Positions 38,101-43,240 of a stretch of 64,000 bases of DNA are shown in pieces; positions within the stretch are counted from its first letter, which is position 1, and each line of letters opens with the position of its first letter. Origin of the DNA: Tetracentron sinense (Eukaryota > Streptophyta > Magnoliopsida > Trochodendrales > Trochodendraceae); contig CM026564.1 in NCBI GenBank assembly GCA_015143295.1, positions 13,504,416 to 13,568,415 of the forward strand. Direction: 5' to 3'. The notes under the pieces are model-generated. The model was not told the DNA's origin. It was given only the letters and a program-made list of their open reading frames with translations, and did no database searches. The translations under genes and the position numbers were made by a program.

Positions 38101-39678
38101 CCTGAGTAAAGGATTCCAGAGTCAGTTGACCAAAATGAGGATCCCAAATTTCATGACCAATAGGTCTTACATGTAAAGAGAGCTGTACCCATGACTCAAA
38201 ATTTCCTTGCCAAGCTACATGAAACAAATTTCGGAGAAACAAAGACTTTCAATGCAACCTTTAAGTTCCCTATTTGGACTCATGCAGGACGAGGATATCC
38301 CTCTTCCTGATGGTCCCTTTAAATGAAGGAGAGGCCACTGTTATTTCAGAAAGTGGGCAGGTTTGTGTAATTCACATTATACATATTCATGTAGTGCTAT
38401 TAGATCATTTTTAAATTTTTTTTAAAAAGATAATACCAATATAATAATTATTATTATTTATCTTGCACCCATTATAATTAAACTGTTCCTTTGATTCATA
38501 CAGATACGATTTTGAAGAAGTATTCATCAACCGTTGCCACAATTTTTACGGGCATAGCATCTGCTGCGATGTTTGGTCATACCCTGACTATAAATTTTGT
38601 ATTAGGAATCTCTATCGTGTTTATCTCGATGCACCAGGTAATTCGAAAAAGAGAAGTACTCTTACATAATTGACCATTTTGTTTTGAAACCTACCGTTTC
38701 ATTTTTCCTCCAGTTTTTTTCGCATCTTTCGAAAGCCAAAGATGAACCACAAAATGGGGCCCTTGAAATGATGGATGTTCAGACTAATCATGGGTATGTG
38801 TTTGTTCTATTTTCTTCTGTTGACATATATAGATATGGTATTGCCACTGTTGTGAGGGATAGTACTTTGTGGAATACTAGCATCTGGAGGGAATTTAAAA
38901 CTGCAGTCCTCCCTGTCTGTGCGTTTAGTATTGCCACTGTTATGAGGGATAGTTCTTTGTGGAATACTAGCATCTGGAGGGAATTTAAAACTGCAGTCCT
39001 CCCTGTCTATGTGTTTTTCCTTTGTTGCTGGATAAGCTGTAGTCCATGTATGGAACACATTCAAAGAAAGGTTCAGAAGGAACTATTTCTTGTATCATAT
39101 CTACGAAATGCAAAAAGTCAACTTGATCTTATGATTTTAAAGTTTAAACCTCCATACTATTGGGATTTTTCTCTGGACTGCTATAAAGAATGTGACAAAT
39201 GATGGTCTAGGAAAAAAACTTTATAGATTGGATGGTTATGATCACCCGTTTGTACTGATTACTTGCGGAACCTCTTGGTTCCCATCAATTGGCAGTTAAA
39301 ATTATCGGTACATGTGTGCAATGTGTACTGCAATGGCATGGAAGTCAGCTTCTTCTTGTCGTCCCGAAGCATGTCTTTAAGTTTCATTTTCTGTTTTCAG
39401 TAAATGTCCTAGGATTGTGTTTGCTCTTCCCAACACAAAGTTAACTTGTATCCTTCCATTGGAGTGACTTGCATGAGTACTTTTGTATATACAGGTCAAA
39501 GGATTCATCCTTCATAAATATGGCAGCAGGAGCAAATGACGATGTGAGAATCTTTGATTACTGCTTGTTGAGAAATTTCTTTAATCAAATTTATCTTTTA
39601 TCTTCTTTCTTTATTTCCTTTTTCCAGGCTACCCATCATGTTGGACCTGATGAGAGACAGCCACTTCTTCCTATCTAA
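3913..39678 (+). CDS. Nucleotide-sugar transporter, plant CMP-sialic-acid-transporter-like (SLC35A-type), 14 exons
   Basis: This is a Golgi/ER multi-pass antiporter family that moves nucleotide sugars into the lumen against nucleoside monophosphates. Plant members are named after the CMP-sialic acid transporter, though the true substrate is often another nucleotide sugar. Coding exons: 3913-4065, 4500-4616, 4728-4784, 11238-11315, 11598-11642, 20423-20482, 20654-20776, 21365-21442, 31961-32030, 36748-36855, 38504-38637, 38714-38793, 39495-39543, 39628-39678. All junctions are GT-AG and the joined frame is 400 codons, close to the roughly 400 residues I recall for Arabidopsis relatives. A short Cys-bearing N-tail (ECSVCHSKL) is followed by about ten hydrophobic segments. 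Family signatures include [38 protein letters not shown] and [20 protein letters not shown], and the tail ends RQPLLPI. Exons 6-8 occur twice (see the duplication), so the real transcript may differ. Substrate cannot be read from sequence. Confidence 0.93.
4500..4616 (+). CDS. Transporter exon 2 (residues 52-90)
   Basis: The acceptor is TGTGCAG and the donor GTACTT. The 39 codons run [11 protein letters not shown] to VMLIFQ in phase 0 at both ends, covering the end of membrane segment 1, a lumenal loop and segment 2. Confidence 0.92.
4728..4784 (+). CDS. Transporter exon 3 (residues 91-109)
   Basis: The acceptor is TCTGCAG and the donor GTAAAA. The 19 codons ([19 protein letters not shown]) form a basic cytosolic loop in phase 0. 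The following intron is 6.45 kb and full of repeats. Confidence 0.92.
5066..5250. repeat. Two-copy tandem repeat, about 92-bp unit, in intron 3
   Basis: The block from ctctccaataaagattcatt to agatggaggtag is repeated once with a few substitutions (5,067 and 5,159). It looks like a simple local duplication in intron sequence. Confidence 0.75.
5436..5570. other. Probable nuclear insertion of plastid DNA (NUPT)
   Basis: The stretch containing ctgcgagatcaccccaagg, gaccgaccgtagaaccct and agctgtccactcttagg matches, from memory, a spacer of the plastid rRNA-operon inverted repeat. It carries scattered differences, most of them C-to-T or G-to-A. That pattern is what methylation-driven decay leaves in old plastid insertions. 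The exact plastid coordinates were not checked. Confidence 0.5.
6338..6680. mobile_element. hAT-like MITE with long terminal inverted repeats
   Basis: The two ends are inverted copies over roughly 80 bp: gatcgaatcaca...caatcgcacc on the left, and its inverted form near 6,630-6,678. The 8-bp direct repeat gaagggcg flanks it (6,330-6,337 and 6,681-6,688), which fits a hAT target duplication. It has no coding capacity. The outermost bases of the two ends do not match perfectly. Confidence 0.7.
6690..7680. other. Intron 3, unassigned stretch
   Basis: AT-rich intron, then from about 7,050 a higher-GC block rich in catga/tcatg strings. Short open frames exist on both strands but none was recognised. 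It may be the remains of an unidentified repeat. Confidence 0.4.
7681..9170. repeat. LTR-like dispersed repeat with poly-G run and palindrome cluster
   Basis: It starts tgaccctagag followed by an uninterrupted run of about 18 G and then gaatagggtcttgtc. I recall this start from abundant plant Copia (SIRE/Maximus-type) LTRs. Near 9,060-9,140 it has the tatcatcaaaattattaggg type of ending. No matching partner, RT or target duplication was found, so a solo LTR or fragment is the best guess. A cluster of cattcggtcgtccgaatg-type palindromes lies at 8,412-8,662. Confidence 0.4.
9226..9890. repeat. Dispersed repeat, copy A (intron 3)
   Basis: Homologous, at roughly 75-80 percent by eye, to 11,945-12,253 plus 19,379-19,770. 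Landmarks are atggatcttgtagat, gattgattacaacctattt-like, ggcctaaaaat and ccaacacccaaaatga. It ends in a stretch full of gtatcg/cgatac motifs. Its class is unknown. The intact order in this copy shows where the Copia element cut copy B. Confidence 0.65.
9891..11109. other. Intron 3 remainder, no feature recognised
   Basis: AT-rich intron with no coding signal. A small GC-richer patch at about 10,720-10,830 (gcctaggcaacc/gagcgcctagcct) may be an old MITE fragment. Confidence 0.4.
11110..11154. repeat. (TA)n microsatellite
   Basis: More than 20 TA units in intron 3. They are flanked by two copies of the short string tacttcccacttttctgcttg (about 11,020 and 11,170), so the array sits inside a small local duplication. 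Confidence 0.9.
11238..11315 (+). CDS. Transporter exon 4 (residues 110-135)
   Basis: The acceptor is CTTGCAG and the donor GTACAA. The 26 codons include [17 protein letters not shown], the most conserved stretch of the family, in membrane segment 3. Confidence 0.93.
11598..11642 (+). CDS. Transporter exon 5 (residues 136-150)
   Basis: The acceptor is TTTGTAG and the donor GTAATT. The 15 codons ([15 protein letters not shown]) are a family signature in membrane segment 4. The next intron is 8.8 kb and contains the Copia insertion. Confidence 0.92.
11945..12253. repeat. Dispersed repeat, copy B left part
   Basis: Matches the first half of copy A (9,226 onward) and stops exactly at the Copia LTR. 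The second half resumes at 19,379. Confidence 0.65.
12254..12498 (-). repeat. Copia 3' LTR
   Basis: Aligned with 19,127-19,378 through ctagggtttgatacct, ttttagatctcc, tcctttatatca and ccattacaaca. Immediately inside lies ttccccctcaag, whose complement (cttgagggggaa) is the polypurine tract expected before a 3' LTR on the minus strand. The outer end lacks the canonical CA by one base. Confidence 0.8.
12934..13221 (-). pseudogene. Copia RNase H fragment
   Basis: The minus-strand frame reads [28 protein letters not shown] and [13 protein letters not shown], the region linking Copia RT and RNase H. It degenerates after about 80 residues. Confidence 0.8.
13230..13700 (-). pseudogene. Copia reverse-transcriptase N-terminal fragment
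   Basis: Broken frames read [50 protein letters not shown] and [15 protein letters not shown]. These are the opening motifs of the Copia RVT_2 domain. The segment that should hold the YVDD catalytic box is absent between here and the RNase H block. Confidence 0.8.
14110..14560 (-). pseudogene. Copia integrase, C-terminal part
   Basis: Degenerate minus-strand frames resemble the Copia integrase end and linker, with ERKNRHLLEVAR-like and FWGTPLY-like stretches by eye. A poly-T run at 14,564 begins the nested LINE. Confidence 0.6.
14564..16390 (-). mobile_element. L1-type LINE, 5'-truncated, nested in the Copia integrase
   Basis: The minus-strand 3' end shows an A-tract (a T run at 14,566-14,573 on +). 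At 16,063-15,773 the frame reads [39 protein letters not shown] and ALSRII, the central RT motifs of plant L1-like LINEs. Lower down (about 15,320-14,860) a zinc-binding RVT domain is visible: [11 protein letters not shown], then [13 protein letters not shown]. Usually this motif reads RQGDP; here it is RQCDP. Frames are broken by stops. The 5' boundary is approximate. Confidence 0.75.
16390..17299 (-). pseudogene. Copia protease and pre-integrase remnant
   Basis: Minus-strand frames contain [15 protein letters not shown] and VKIADGSFS. This is the Copia aspartic protease, whose usual DSGA catalytic box reads DLGA here. [14 protein letters not shown]-like GAG-pre-integrase block follows. The frames have stops. 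Confidence 0.65.
17300..17646. mobile_element. hAT-like MITE (CATARTTACCAAGT family) with 8-bp target duplication
   Basis: The ends are inverted (cataattaccaagt / acttggtaactatg). The 8-bp direct repeat gttgagtg flanks it exactly (17,292-17,299 and 17,647-17,654). CA...TG ends and 8-bp duplications are hAT hallmarks. It is internally AT-rich and non-coding. Its ends resemble those of the element at 33,415-34,393. Confidence 0.85.
17655..17845 (-). pseudogene. Copia Gag zinc-knuckle segment
   Basis: The minus frame contains [14 protein letters not shown], a CX2CX4HX4C nucleocapsid zinc knuckle, after a basic KPKGGEKNK stretch. A stop separates it from the N-terminal Gag block. Confidence 0.8.
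18260..18508 (-). pseudogene. Copia Gag N-terminal segment
   Basis: The minus frame reads [23 protein letters not shown], then [16 protein letters not shown], matching the N-terminal Gag domain of plant Copia elements. The left break of the 6.37-kb duplication (18,253) falls inside this Gag. Confidence 0.75.
19127..19378 (-). repeat. Copia 5' LTR, with primer-binding site at 19,115-19,126
   Basis: Pairs with 12,254-12,498. Next to it the minus strand reads TGGTAACAGAGC, one base off the usual tRNA-Met primer site TGGTATCAGAGC, which fixes the element's orientation. Confidence 0.8.
19379..19770. repeat. Dispersed repeat, copy B right part
   Basis: Resumes the match to copy A (aacctaaaatc, ggcctaaaaattgacc, ccaacacccaaaatga, then gtatcg/cgatac motifs) directly after the Copia LTR. 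Confidence 0.65.
20423..20482 (+). CDS. Transporter exon 6, first copy (residues 151-170)
   Basis: The acceptor is TATGCAG and the donor GTTAGT. The 20 codons ([12 protein letters not shown] then RRRFSIIQ) are phase 0 at both ends: membrane segment 5 and a basic cytosolic turn. Confidence 0.92.
20654..20776 (+). CDS. Transporter exon 7, first copy (residues 171-211)
   Basis: The acceptor is GTGACAG and the donor GTAAGT. The 41 codons start [15 protein letters not shown] and end YMYTLIF, phase 0, covering membrane segment 6 and the start of segment 7. Confidence 0.92.
21365..21442 (+). CDS. Transporter exon 8, first copy (residues 212-237)
   Basis: The acceptor is TGTACAG and the donor GTGATT. 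The 26 codons ([16 protein letters not shown]...IYLQ) are phase 0 and carry the NEYALK family signature. Confidence 0.92.
21443..23166. other. Intron 8, copy 1: no feature recognised
   Basis: AT-rich intron repeated at 27,810-29,533. A GC-richer patch (about 21,955-22,160) with gcctcctaagaacaaggaggg may be the tail of an old retroelement, but no domain is visible. Confidence 0.4.
23175..23939. mobile_element. hAT-like fold-back element rich in AATCG motifs, copy 1
   Basis: Ends caaggttattaaatc and gatttaacaaccatg are inverted. The 8-bp repeat gaagcatc flanks it (23,167-23,174 and 23,940-23,947). Both arms are packed with aatcgtaa/ttacgatt words that can pair with each other. It is non-coding apart from chance frames. 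Confidence 0.85.
24122..24290 (-). other. Coding-like block on the antisense strand of intron 8 (also at 30,490-30,657)
   Basis: The minus strand reads [20 protein letters not shown], then [20 protein letters not shown], and ends at a donor-like CAG|GTGGGT. Composition and residue use look protein-like, unlike the surrounding intron. In copy 2 one extra A shifts the last codons. I do not recognise the protein. It could be an exon of an antisense gene or a captured gene fragment. Confidence 0.3.
25492..25743 (-). repeat. Second copy of the Copia 5' LTR
   Basis: Carried by the 6.37-kb duplication. It is essentially identical to 19,127-19,378 and is not a separate insertion. Confidence 0.9.
26789..26848 (+). 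CDS. Transporter exon 6, duplicate copy
   Basis: Identical to exon 6 at 20,423-20,482, with the same splice sites, 6,366 bp further on. It is phase 0, so splicing from exon 8 of copy 1 into this exon would keep the frame. Confidence 0.85.
27020..27142 (+). CDS. Transporter exon 7, duplicate copy
   Basis: Identical to exon 7 at 20,654-20,776, including acceptor and donor. It shows no disabling change. Confidence 0.85.
27732..27809 (+). CDS. Transporter exon 8, duplicate copy
   Basis: Identical to exon 8 at 21,365-21,442. It ends in phase 0 and joins exon 9 in frame, so either copy of exon 8 could serve the normal mRNA. Confidence 0.85.
29542..30307. mobile_element. hAT-like fold-back element, copy 2
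   Basis: The same element as 23,175-23,939, copied with the large duplication. It has the same gaagcatc flanks and is one base longer in an A run. Confidence 0.85.
31134..31312 (-). other. Second coding-like antisense block in intron 8
   Basis: The minus strand reads [40 protein letters not shown] and [14 protein letters not shown], then a possible donor GTTACT. An acceptor-like ATAAG lies just upstream. The stretch is open and protein-like for about 55 codons. No family was recognised. Confidence 0.3.
31313..31960. other. Intron 8 end, no feature recognised
   Basis: AT-rich. It contains a short purine-rich run (31,505-31,580) and a GC-richer patch starting ggaacgaggaaagctgggg (31,443), possibly a retroelement tail. 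The polypyrimidine stretch and ATGCAG before exon 9 are normal. Confidence 0.4.
31961..32030 (+). CDS. Transporter exon 9 (residues 238-260)
   Basis: The acceptor is ATGCAG and the donor GTATGG. It encodes [20 protein letters not shown] (membrane segment 8) and ends one base into a Gly codon. Confidence 0.92.
32342..32519 (+). mobile_element. tRNA-derived SINE-like element
   Basis: An internal promoter is recognisable: an A-box-like tggccgagttcaagtgg (about 32,350) and, some 45 bp on, a B-box-like gagttcaagtccc. The body ends in an A-run at 32,510-32,519. This spacing and the A tail are typical of tRNA-derived SINEs. The target duplication is not clear. Confidence 0.6.
32520..32700 (+). mobile_element. 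Second SINE-like copy, head to tail with the first
   Basis: It starts gggcttacctggtag, has a B-box-like tgttcaactccc about 50 bp on, and ends in a 10-A run. It is more diverged than its neighbour and its class is uncertain. Confidence 0.4.
32967..34490. mobile_element. TIR element with gaggcg/gcctc repeats, split by a hAT element
   Basis: The ends are inverted (ccaatgttttaaaa / ttttaaaacattgg). The flanks share ttggtacca directly, giving a 6- to 9-bp target duplication depending on where the ends are set. Between them lie many gaggcgtgag/gcctcaaggcg words, which pair across the element. The hAT element at 33,415-34,393 is inserted in it. Confidence 0.7.
33415..34393. mobile_element. Non-autonomous hAT element, 979 bp, perfect 8-bp target duplication
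   Basis: Ends catagtaacaaagttc and gaactttgttactatg are perfect 16-bp inverted repeats. Direct repeat ctcacact flanks it at 33,407-33,414 and 34,394-34,401. The interior is AT-rich without a transposase. End sequence and the internal ttcgggataagttc-like words link it to the MITE at 17,300-17,646. Confidence 0.9.
34630..36150 (+). mobile_element. Short LTR retrotransposon (TRIM/LARD-like), 1.5 kb, in intron 9
   Basis: The LTRs (34,630-34,814 and 35,949-36,150) are about 85-90 percent alike by eye and run TGTTG...CTACA. The 5-bp repeat gtaat flanks the element (34,625-34,629 and 36,151-36,155). After LTR 1, tggtgttagagtgg resembles the tRNA-Met primer site. Before LTR 2, gcagagggaggggg is a polypurine tract. 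No Gag or Pol domain is present. The interior (34,815-35,948) is unusually GC-rich and holds a CAG-type trinucleotide run at about 35,080-35,103 that encodes a Ser tract in one open frame of 148 codons (34,899-35,345). That frame has no recognisable homology and may be captured sequence or chance. Confidence 0.85.
36156..36747. other. Intron 9 end, no feature recognised
   Basis: AT-rich intron without repeats that I can name. It ends in a normal acceptor before exon 10. Confidence 0.4.
36748..36855 (+). CDS. Transporter exon 10 (residues 261-296)
   Basis: The acceptor is TTTCCAG and the donor GTCTGC. It completes the Gly codon, then reads [15 protein letters not shown] to FFFKYA. It holds [16 protein letters not shown], a strong family signature, and ends one base into an Asp codon. 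Confidence 0.92.
36856..38097. other. Intron 10, mostly unassigned
   Basis: A GC-richer block at 37,480-37,930 has open frames on both strands (for example [18 protein letters not shown] on minus), none recognised. At 37,130-37,205, accggctgttttggctggtt-type words resemble MITE ends, but no pair or target duplication was found. Confidence 0.35.
38098..38242 (-). other. Coding-like antisense block in intron 10
   Basis: The minus strand reads [20 protein letters not shown] and [20 protein letters not shown], then FTQ before a donor-like GTGTGC. The residue mix is protein-like. Together with the two antisense blocks in intron 8 it could be a fragment of one gene on the opposite strand. It was not identified. 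Confidence 0.3.
38504..38637 (+). CDS. Transporter exon 11 (residues 297-341)
   Basis: The acceptor is ATACAG and the donor [26 protein letters not shown] through FISMHQ gives the last two membrane segments and the conserved KKYSS turn. Confidence 0.92.
38714..38793 (+). CDS. Transporter exon 12 (residues 342-367)
   Basis: The acceptor is CCTCCAG and the donor [26 protein letters not shown] starts the acidic cytosolic C-tail. It ends two bases into a Gly codon. Confidence 0.9.
38838..39017. repeat. Tandem duplication of a 90-bp unit in intron 12
   Basis: The block from gtattgccactgtt to ccctgtctgtg occurs twice, starting at 38,838 and 38,928, with only a few changes. The unit is 30 codons long, and the antisense frame ([16 protein letters not shown]) stays open through both copies. 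Confidence 0.9.
39495..39543 (+). CDS. Transporter exon 13 (residues 368-384)
   Basis: The acceptor is ATACAG and the donor GTGAGA. It reads [16 protein letters not shown] after the split Gly. FINMAAGA matches the C-tail I recall for Arabidopsis relatives. Confidence 0.9.
39628..39678 (+). CDS. Transporter exon 14 (residues 385-400 and stop)
   Basis: The acceptor is [23 protein letters not shown] is followed by TAA at 39,676. The LLPI end is typical of the family. Confidence 0.92.
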   Translation, partial: ATHHVGPDERQPLLPI

Positions 39679-40488
39679 GCCTCCTCATGAGGTATGCTAC
39701 TGCATGTTTATTCTGACGGGGGAGAAAATCTCAACTGCATCTTTTCATACCCTGTCTAAAGCTGATCGATAAGCAACTCACAGTAGTATAGAAGAAACAA
39801 CCAAACCAGGTCAAACAAAAATCATTAGCTAAAAGCTAGGTTCATAGTTCTGCTTCTATGAAGGCTAGAGAAGCAAAGAGCCAAAGATCCAAAAACATAA
39901 TATAAAATTCCAGAAGAAAAGTATTCTGTAGAGACACGTACATGGTTCAATAGGAAAAAGTAAATAGACCACACTACTTATTAAACTTCTAATGTTTTAC
40001 TGTTCACATCTGAAATTTGGTCCACCCAACAAAACTCTAGATACTTGTTCAAATTTCATAAAACTATTTCAATGAAAAAGGAAAAAAACTTCATAAAACT
40101 ACAATCTGATGTCATATTACCTAAAAGAATCCTTTAACAACTGAGTCCCTGTACAAGAACCAATCCACTAATTATCTGTAAACCCAGTAATACAACCTTG
40201 ACTCAAAACCTAGTCGATGGTCTGCATTTGATCTGAAATTTGAAACACAAACAACAATGGACACACATGGTGACCAAAACAATTCTTCGAAGTTATTATT
40301 TTGGATGTCTGTAACTGATTTCCGGGTTCTGGTTGCTTCCCTTTGTGTTTCTTTTTGGTTCTGTGTAATTGATGTAATTTCATTTGCATTAATCTCGGAT
40401 TGTGTGTTTTTGTTTGTTGATGCCTGCAAATTATAGACTCTAAAAGGTAGTCCTACAACTTCACTCAAGATCACCAAGTCAAACAAAC

Positions 40489-40625
40489 TGTGTTTAACAG
40501 TTTTAACTTGAAAAATGCAAACACTCAACTGTTTTAACTTGAAAATTGCAAACCCTTAACTGTGTTTAACTTGAAAATTGCAAACACTTAACTGTGTTTA
40601 ACTTGAAAAATGCAAACACTTAATT
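40489..40625. repeat. Minisatellite, about 36-bp unit, roughly four copies
   Basis: The unit contains tttaacttgaaaattgcaaa and cacttaactgtg and is repeated with small changes. Confidence 0.85.
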
Positions 40626-41168
40626 GATAAACCTAATACTCCAGATTTCATTTTAAAAGTAAGGATGTGAGCTCCACAACAATATGTCAAAGCTATAACT
40701 ATTGTTGGGATTGCAACTGATTTTCAAGCTTCAGTTCTTCGATTTGGAGGGTTCTGCTGCTTTTGTTTTTCTGATTTTGATTTAAATTGATTTGCATCAG
40801 TGACTTCTGCATGTGTAAAACAAATATGTTGGAACCTTCAATGTACTTTGTTTCTTCCATGATTGTTAACGGAAACAACTCAAATTTTCTTTTCAATTGC
40901 TTTTCAGATTTTTAAGTCCAACACTTGTTACATGCATGCTGATTTTCATACAAATATTTCAAACACATACACTGTATTTTTTTATATATAATGTTTTAGG
41001 TATATTACTTAAATTTCCGTCAGAAACTAATCGTAAAATTAAGAAAGATCAGCTCCAAACATATTATAAGCAATTTATGTGAGAAGGCATCGATGAAAGA
41101 ATCGAAAAAATAGCTGTTATGTAAATTTGAAAACATATCTGTGATTGCCTCCTAAACTGTATTTGTTC

Positions 41169-41485
41169 TTATAATCTTTTTAAAATTTTAGATTTGCTTG
41201 TCTTAATCAGTATCATCATCATCAATTCCTGATCCCAAAATTTTGGGTCAGAAACACGAATCTTGTTCCGTTGTTCCGTTCTATTAAAAGTCATACATTC
41301 GGTTAAGTCATGTATTATCAATTTTTTTCCCAATAACTCCATCAACGTCATTTTGTCGCCTTCCCCTCCCCTTAGAACTTCAACTTGTATCAATTCAATT
41401 CTTCTTATTGGAGTCATTAGTGGTCTTCGTTGAATGTGTACAATCATCTAAATCGACTTTCATCTTATTTTATCATCTATTAAAG
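41169..41485 (-). pseudogene. RTE-type LINE, C-terminal fragment (distal part)
   Basis: The minus strand reads IVHIQRRPLMTPIRRIE, EGDKMTLMELLGKKLI and RTEQRNKIRVSDPKF, the tail of plant RTE-like LINE polyproteins (pattern GRPKMTL...WR.RIRVADPK). It is separated from its proximal part at 42,938-43,080 by the TRIM insertion. Confidence 0.75.
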
Positions 41486-42937
41486 TGATGTAGGACAATC
41501 CTAGGGTATGGAGGGTAAAAAAAAAAGAGATAAATCTTCGATCATCGTCGAAGTCTAAGTTTCTTAGAGTAAACTTAGAAAAAACCCTCCTGCAAGGTGC
41601 TAATCCAAGCAACCCGAAAGTTCATACAAGAACCCAAAGAAAAGCCAATGGCCAATTCTAATTCAAAAGTTCTTTAACATAATCTTGAAAATCTTCGTGA
41701 AATAGTTGTTGTAGATCTTAAAATTTCATTTCTGGCGCACTTGATGGATTTGCGATCTGATATTTGAGCTGAAAGTTATTAATTTTTAAACATTTATTAT
41801 CAATCTAGGAAATTTCAAAAACAACAACCTCTCTTCCCGACATCCGTTTATCGTGTCTTTATTTGAATTTCATCTCCCGCATCATTCTTCCCTGGTTGAA
41901 AAAAATTCGACCTTGAGTTTGTATCTTGATTTTCTTTGGGATTTTCATGAGTAGTTGATGATGTAAACCGAAAATTTGAAAGAGAGGTGCCTGATCACTT
42001 ATTTATTCTAAACCACAACTTCATTATTGTTCTTAGCTTCTGCTTCATTGTTTTTACTCTTCTCTTCATCTAGGTCGTACTTATGGTCTCTGCAACTTGT
42101 GTGCCTCTCTTGCTTTAATCCGTCATGCAAAGAAATCGACTCAAAAGAAAACAAACCGTCAGATTCACATCCACAAGCATAATATTCATCATCATGCATA
42201 AGTTTTAGATTTTGAGTTTGCAATTGCCTGAGCTCGATTTCCTCAAGTTCTTCAAACATCTTGGCCGCATGCTTCTCAACAAGATCCTGAATCCGTTTTT
42301 CTATAATCATTGTGACGAATCAACTTGTCTAACAATTAGATCACGCCAGGTTAATCCTTGCTTTGATACCAATTGATGTAGGACAATCTTACAGTATGGA
42401 AAAAAAAATCTCCGCTCACCGTCGAAATCTAAGTTTCTTAAAGCAAACTTAGAAAAAATCCTCTTGCAAGGTGCTAATCCAAGCAACTCAAAAGCTTACA
42501 AAGGAATTCAAAGAAAAGCCAATTCTAATCCAATAATTCAAAAGTTTCTTAATAATGCTCATATGACAATTATTTATAATAAAAGAAACCCTAAAAACTA
42601 ATTTAGAAGTTAAACAACTAATTTAAACCCTACTTCTAAAACAACTTAAACATAATTTTAAAATATCTAATATATCCCTAATTTTCGTATCTAATTTTAC
42701 ATCCAAAATTAAAACTTAATTTTGACATCCTAAGCACTAGAATCTTGAAAATCTTCGTGAAATAGCTATTGTAGATCTTAAAATTTCCTTTCCAACGCAC
42801 TTCACGGATTTGTGATCTGATATTTGAACAGGAAGTTATGAATTTTTAAACATTTATTATAATCTGCGAAATTTGAAAAACATCTCTTCCCGACATCCAT
42901 TCGCCGTGCCTTTATTTGAATTTCATCTCCCGCATCA
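41486..42937 (-). mobile_element. TRIM-like LTR retrotransposon, 1.45 kb, inserted in a LINE
   Basis: LTRs at 41,486-41,884 and 42,374-42,937 begin tgatgtaggacaat and end tctcccgcatca. Beside the right LTR the minus strand reads TGGTATCAAAGC (primer site). Inside the left LTR, ccagggaagaa is the polypurine tract, so the element is on the minus strand. The 4-bp repeat aaag flanks it. The left LTR lacks about 165 bp present in the right one. The interior has one 100-codon frame (42,310-42,008) rich in Glu and Lys with no recognised domain. Confidence 0.85.
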
Positions 42938-43080
42938 AAAGCTACTCTCAAATTCTCTCGAATGCCCTTATTTCTGATCTCATCTTTCATTGTATTCTCA
43001 CTAATCCATCTCAACATCTTCATCTCAGCTATACTAATTTTATTAACATGTTGCTTCCGTCAGATATGGGAGCATACTAT
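42938..43080 (-). pseudogene. RTE-type LINE, C-terminal fragment (proximal part)
   Basis: The minus strand reads AEMKMLRWISENTMKDEIRN, then KGIRENLRVA, matching the MRMLRWM.G.TR.DRIRN...GVA pattern of RTE-like LINEs. It continues across the TRIM at 41,485. Confidence 0.75.
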
Positions 43081-43240
43081 TGTCTTTTCCAATTTTTGAG
43101 ATTTCTTTTTGTAATTCTAATCTTCTGCAATTAAATCTTGTTGCAGGAATGTTTGTTAAAGACTATTCTTTTGGCTGGACTAATTCTTTGGGATGGTGTA
43201 GAAGATAAGCCAGCTATGAGTAAACTCAATAAAGTAAGAT

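Larger units (their letters stand above)
39679..43240 (+). promoter_or_regulatory. Possible 3' UTR with a 3.45-kb 3' UTR intron
   Basis: Fourteen bases after the stop, GAG|GTATGC is a good donor (39,693). At 43,141-43,146 a pyrimidine-rich tract ends in TTGCAG, and the following 90 bp carry AATAAA at 43,228. Splicing these would give a short 3' UTR whose intron holds the LINE and TRIM insertions. This is inference from signals only; polyadenylation nearer the stop is equally possible. Confidence 0.3.

Noticed and set aside
38684-39202. 172-codon + strand open frame
   Set aside because: It contains exon 12 but reads through its donor into intron 12 and the 90-bp tandem repeat. The splice site and the good match of exon 13 show that the extension is intronic.
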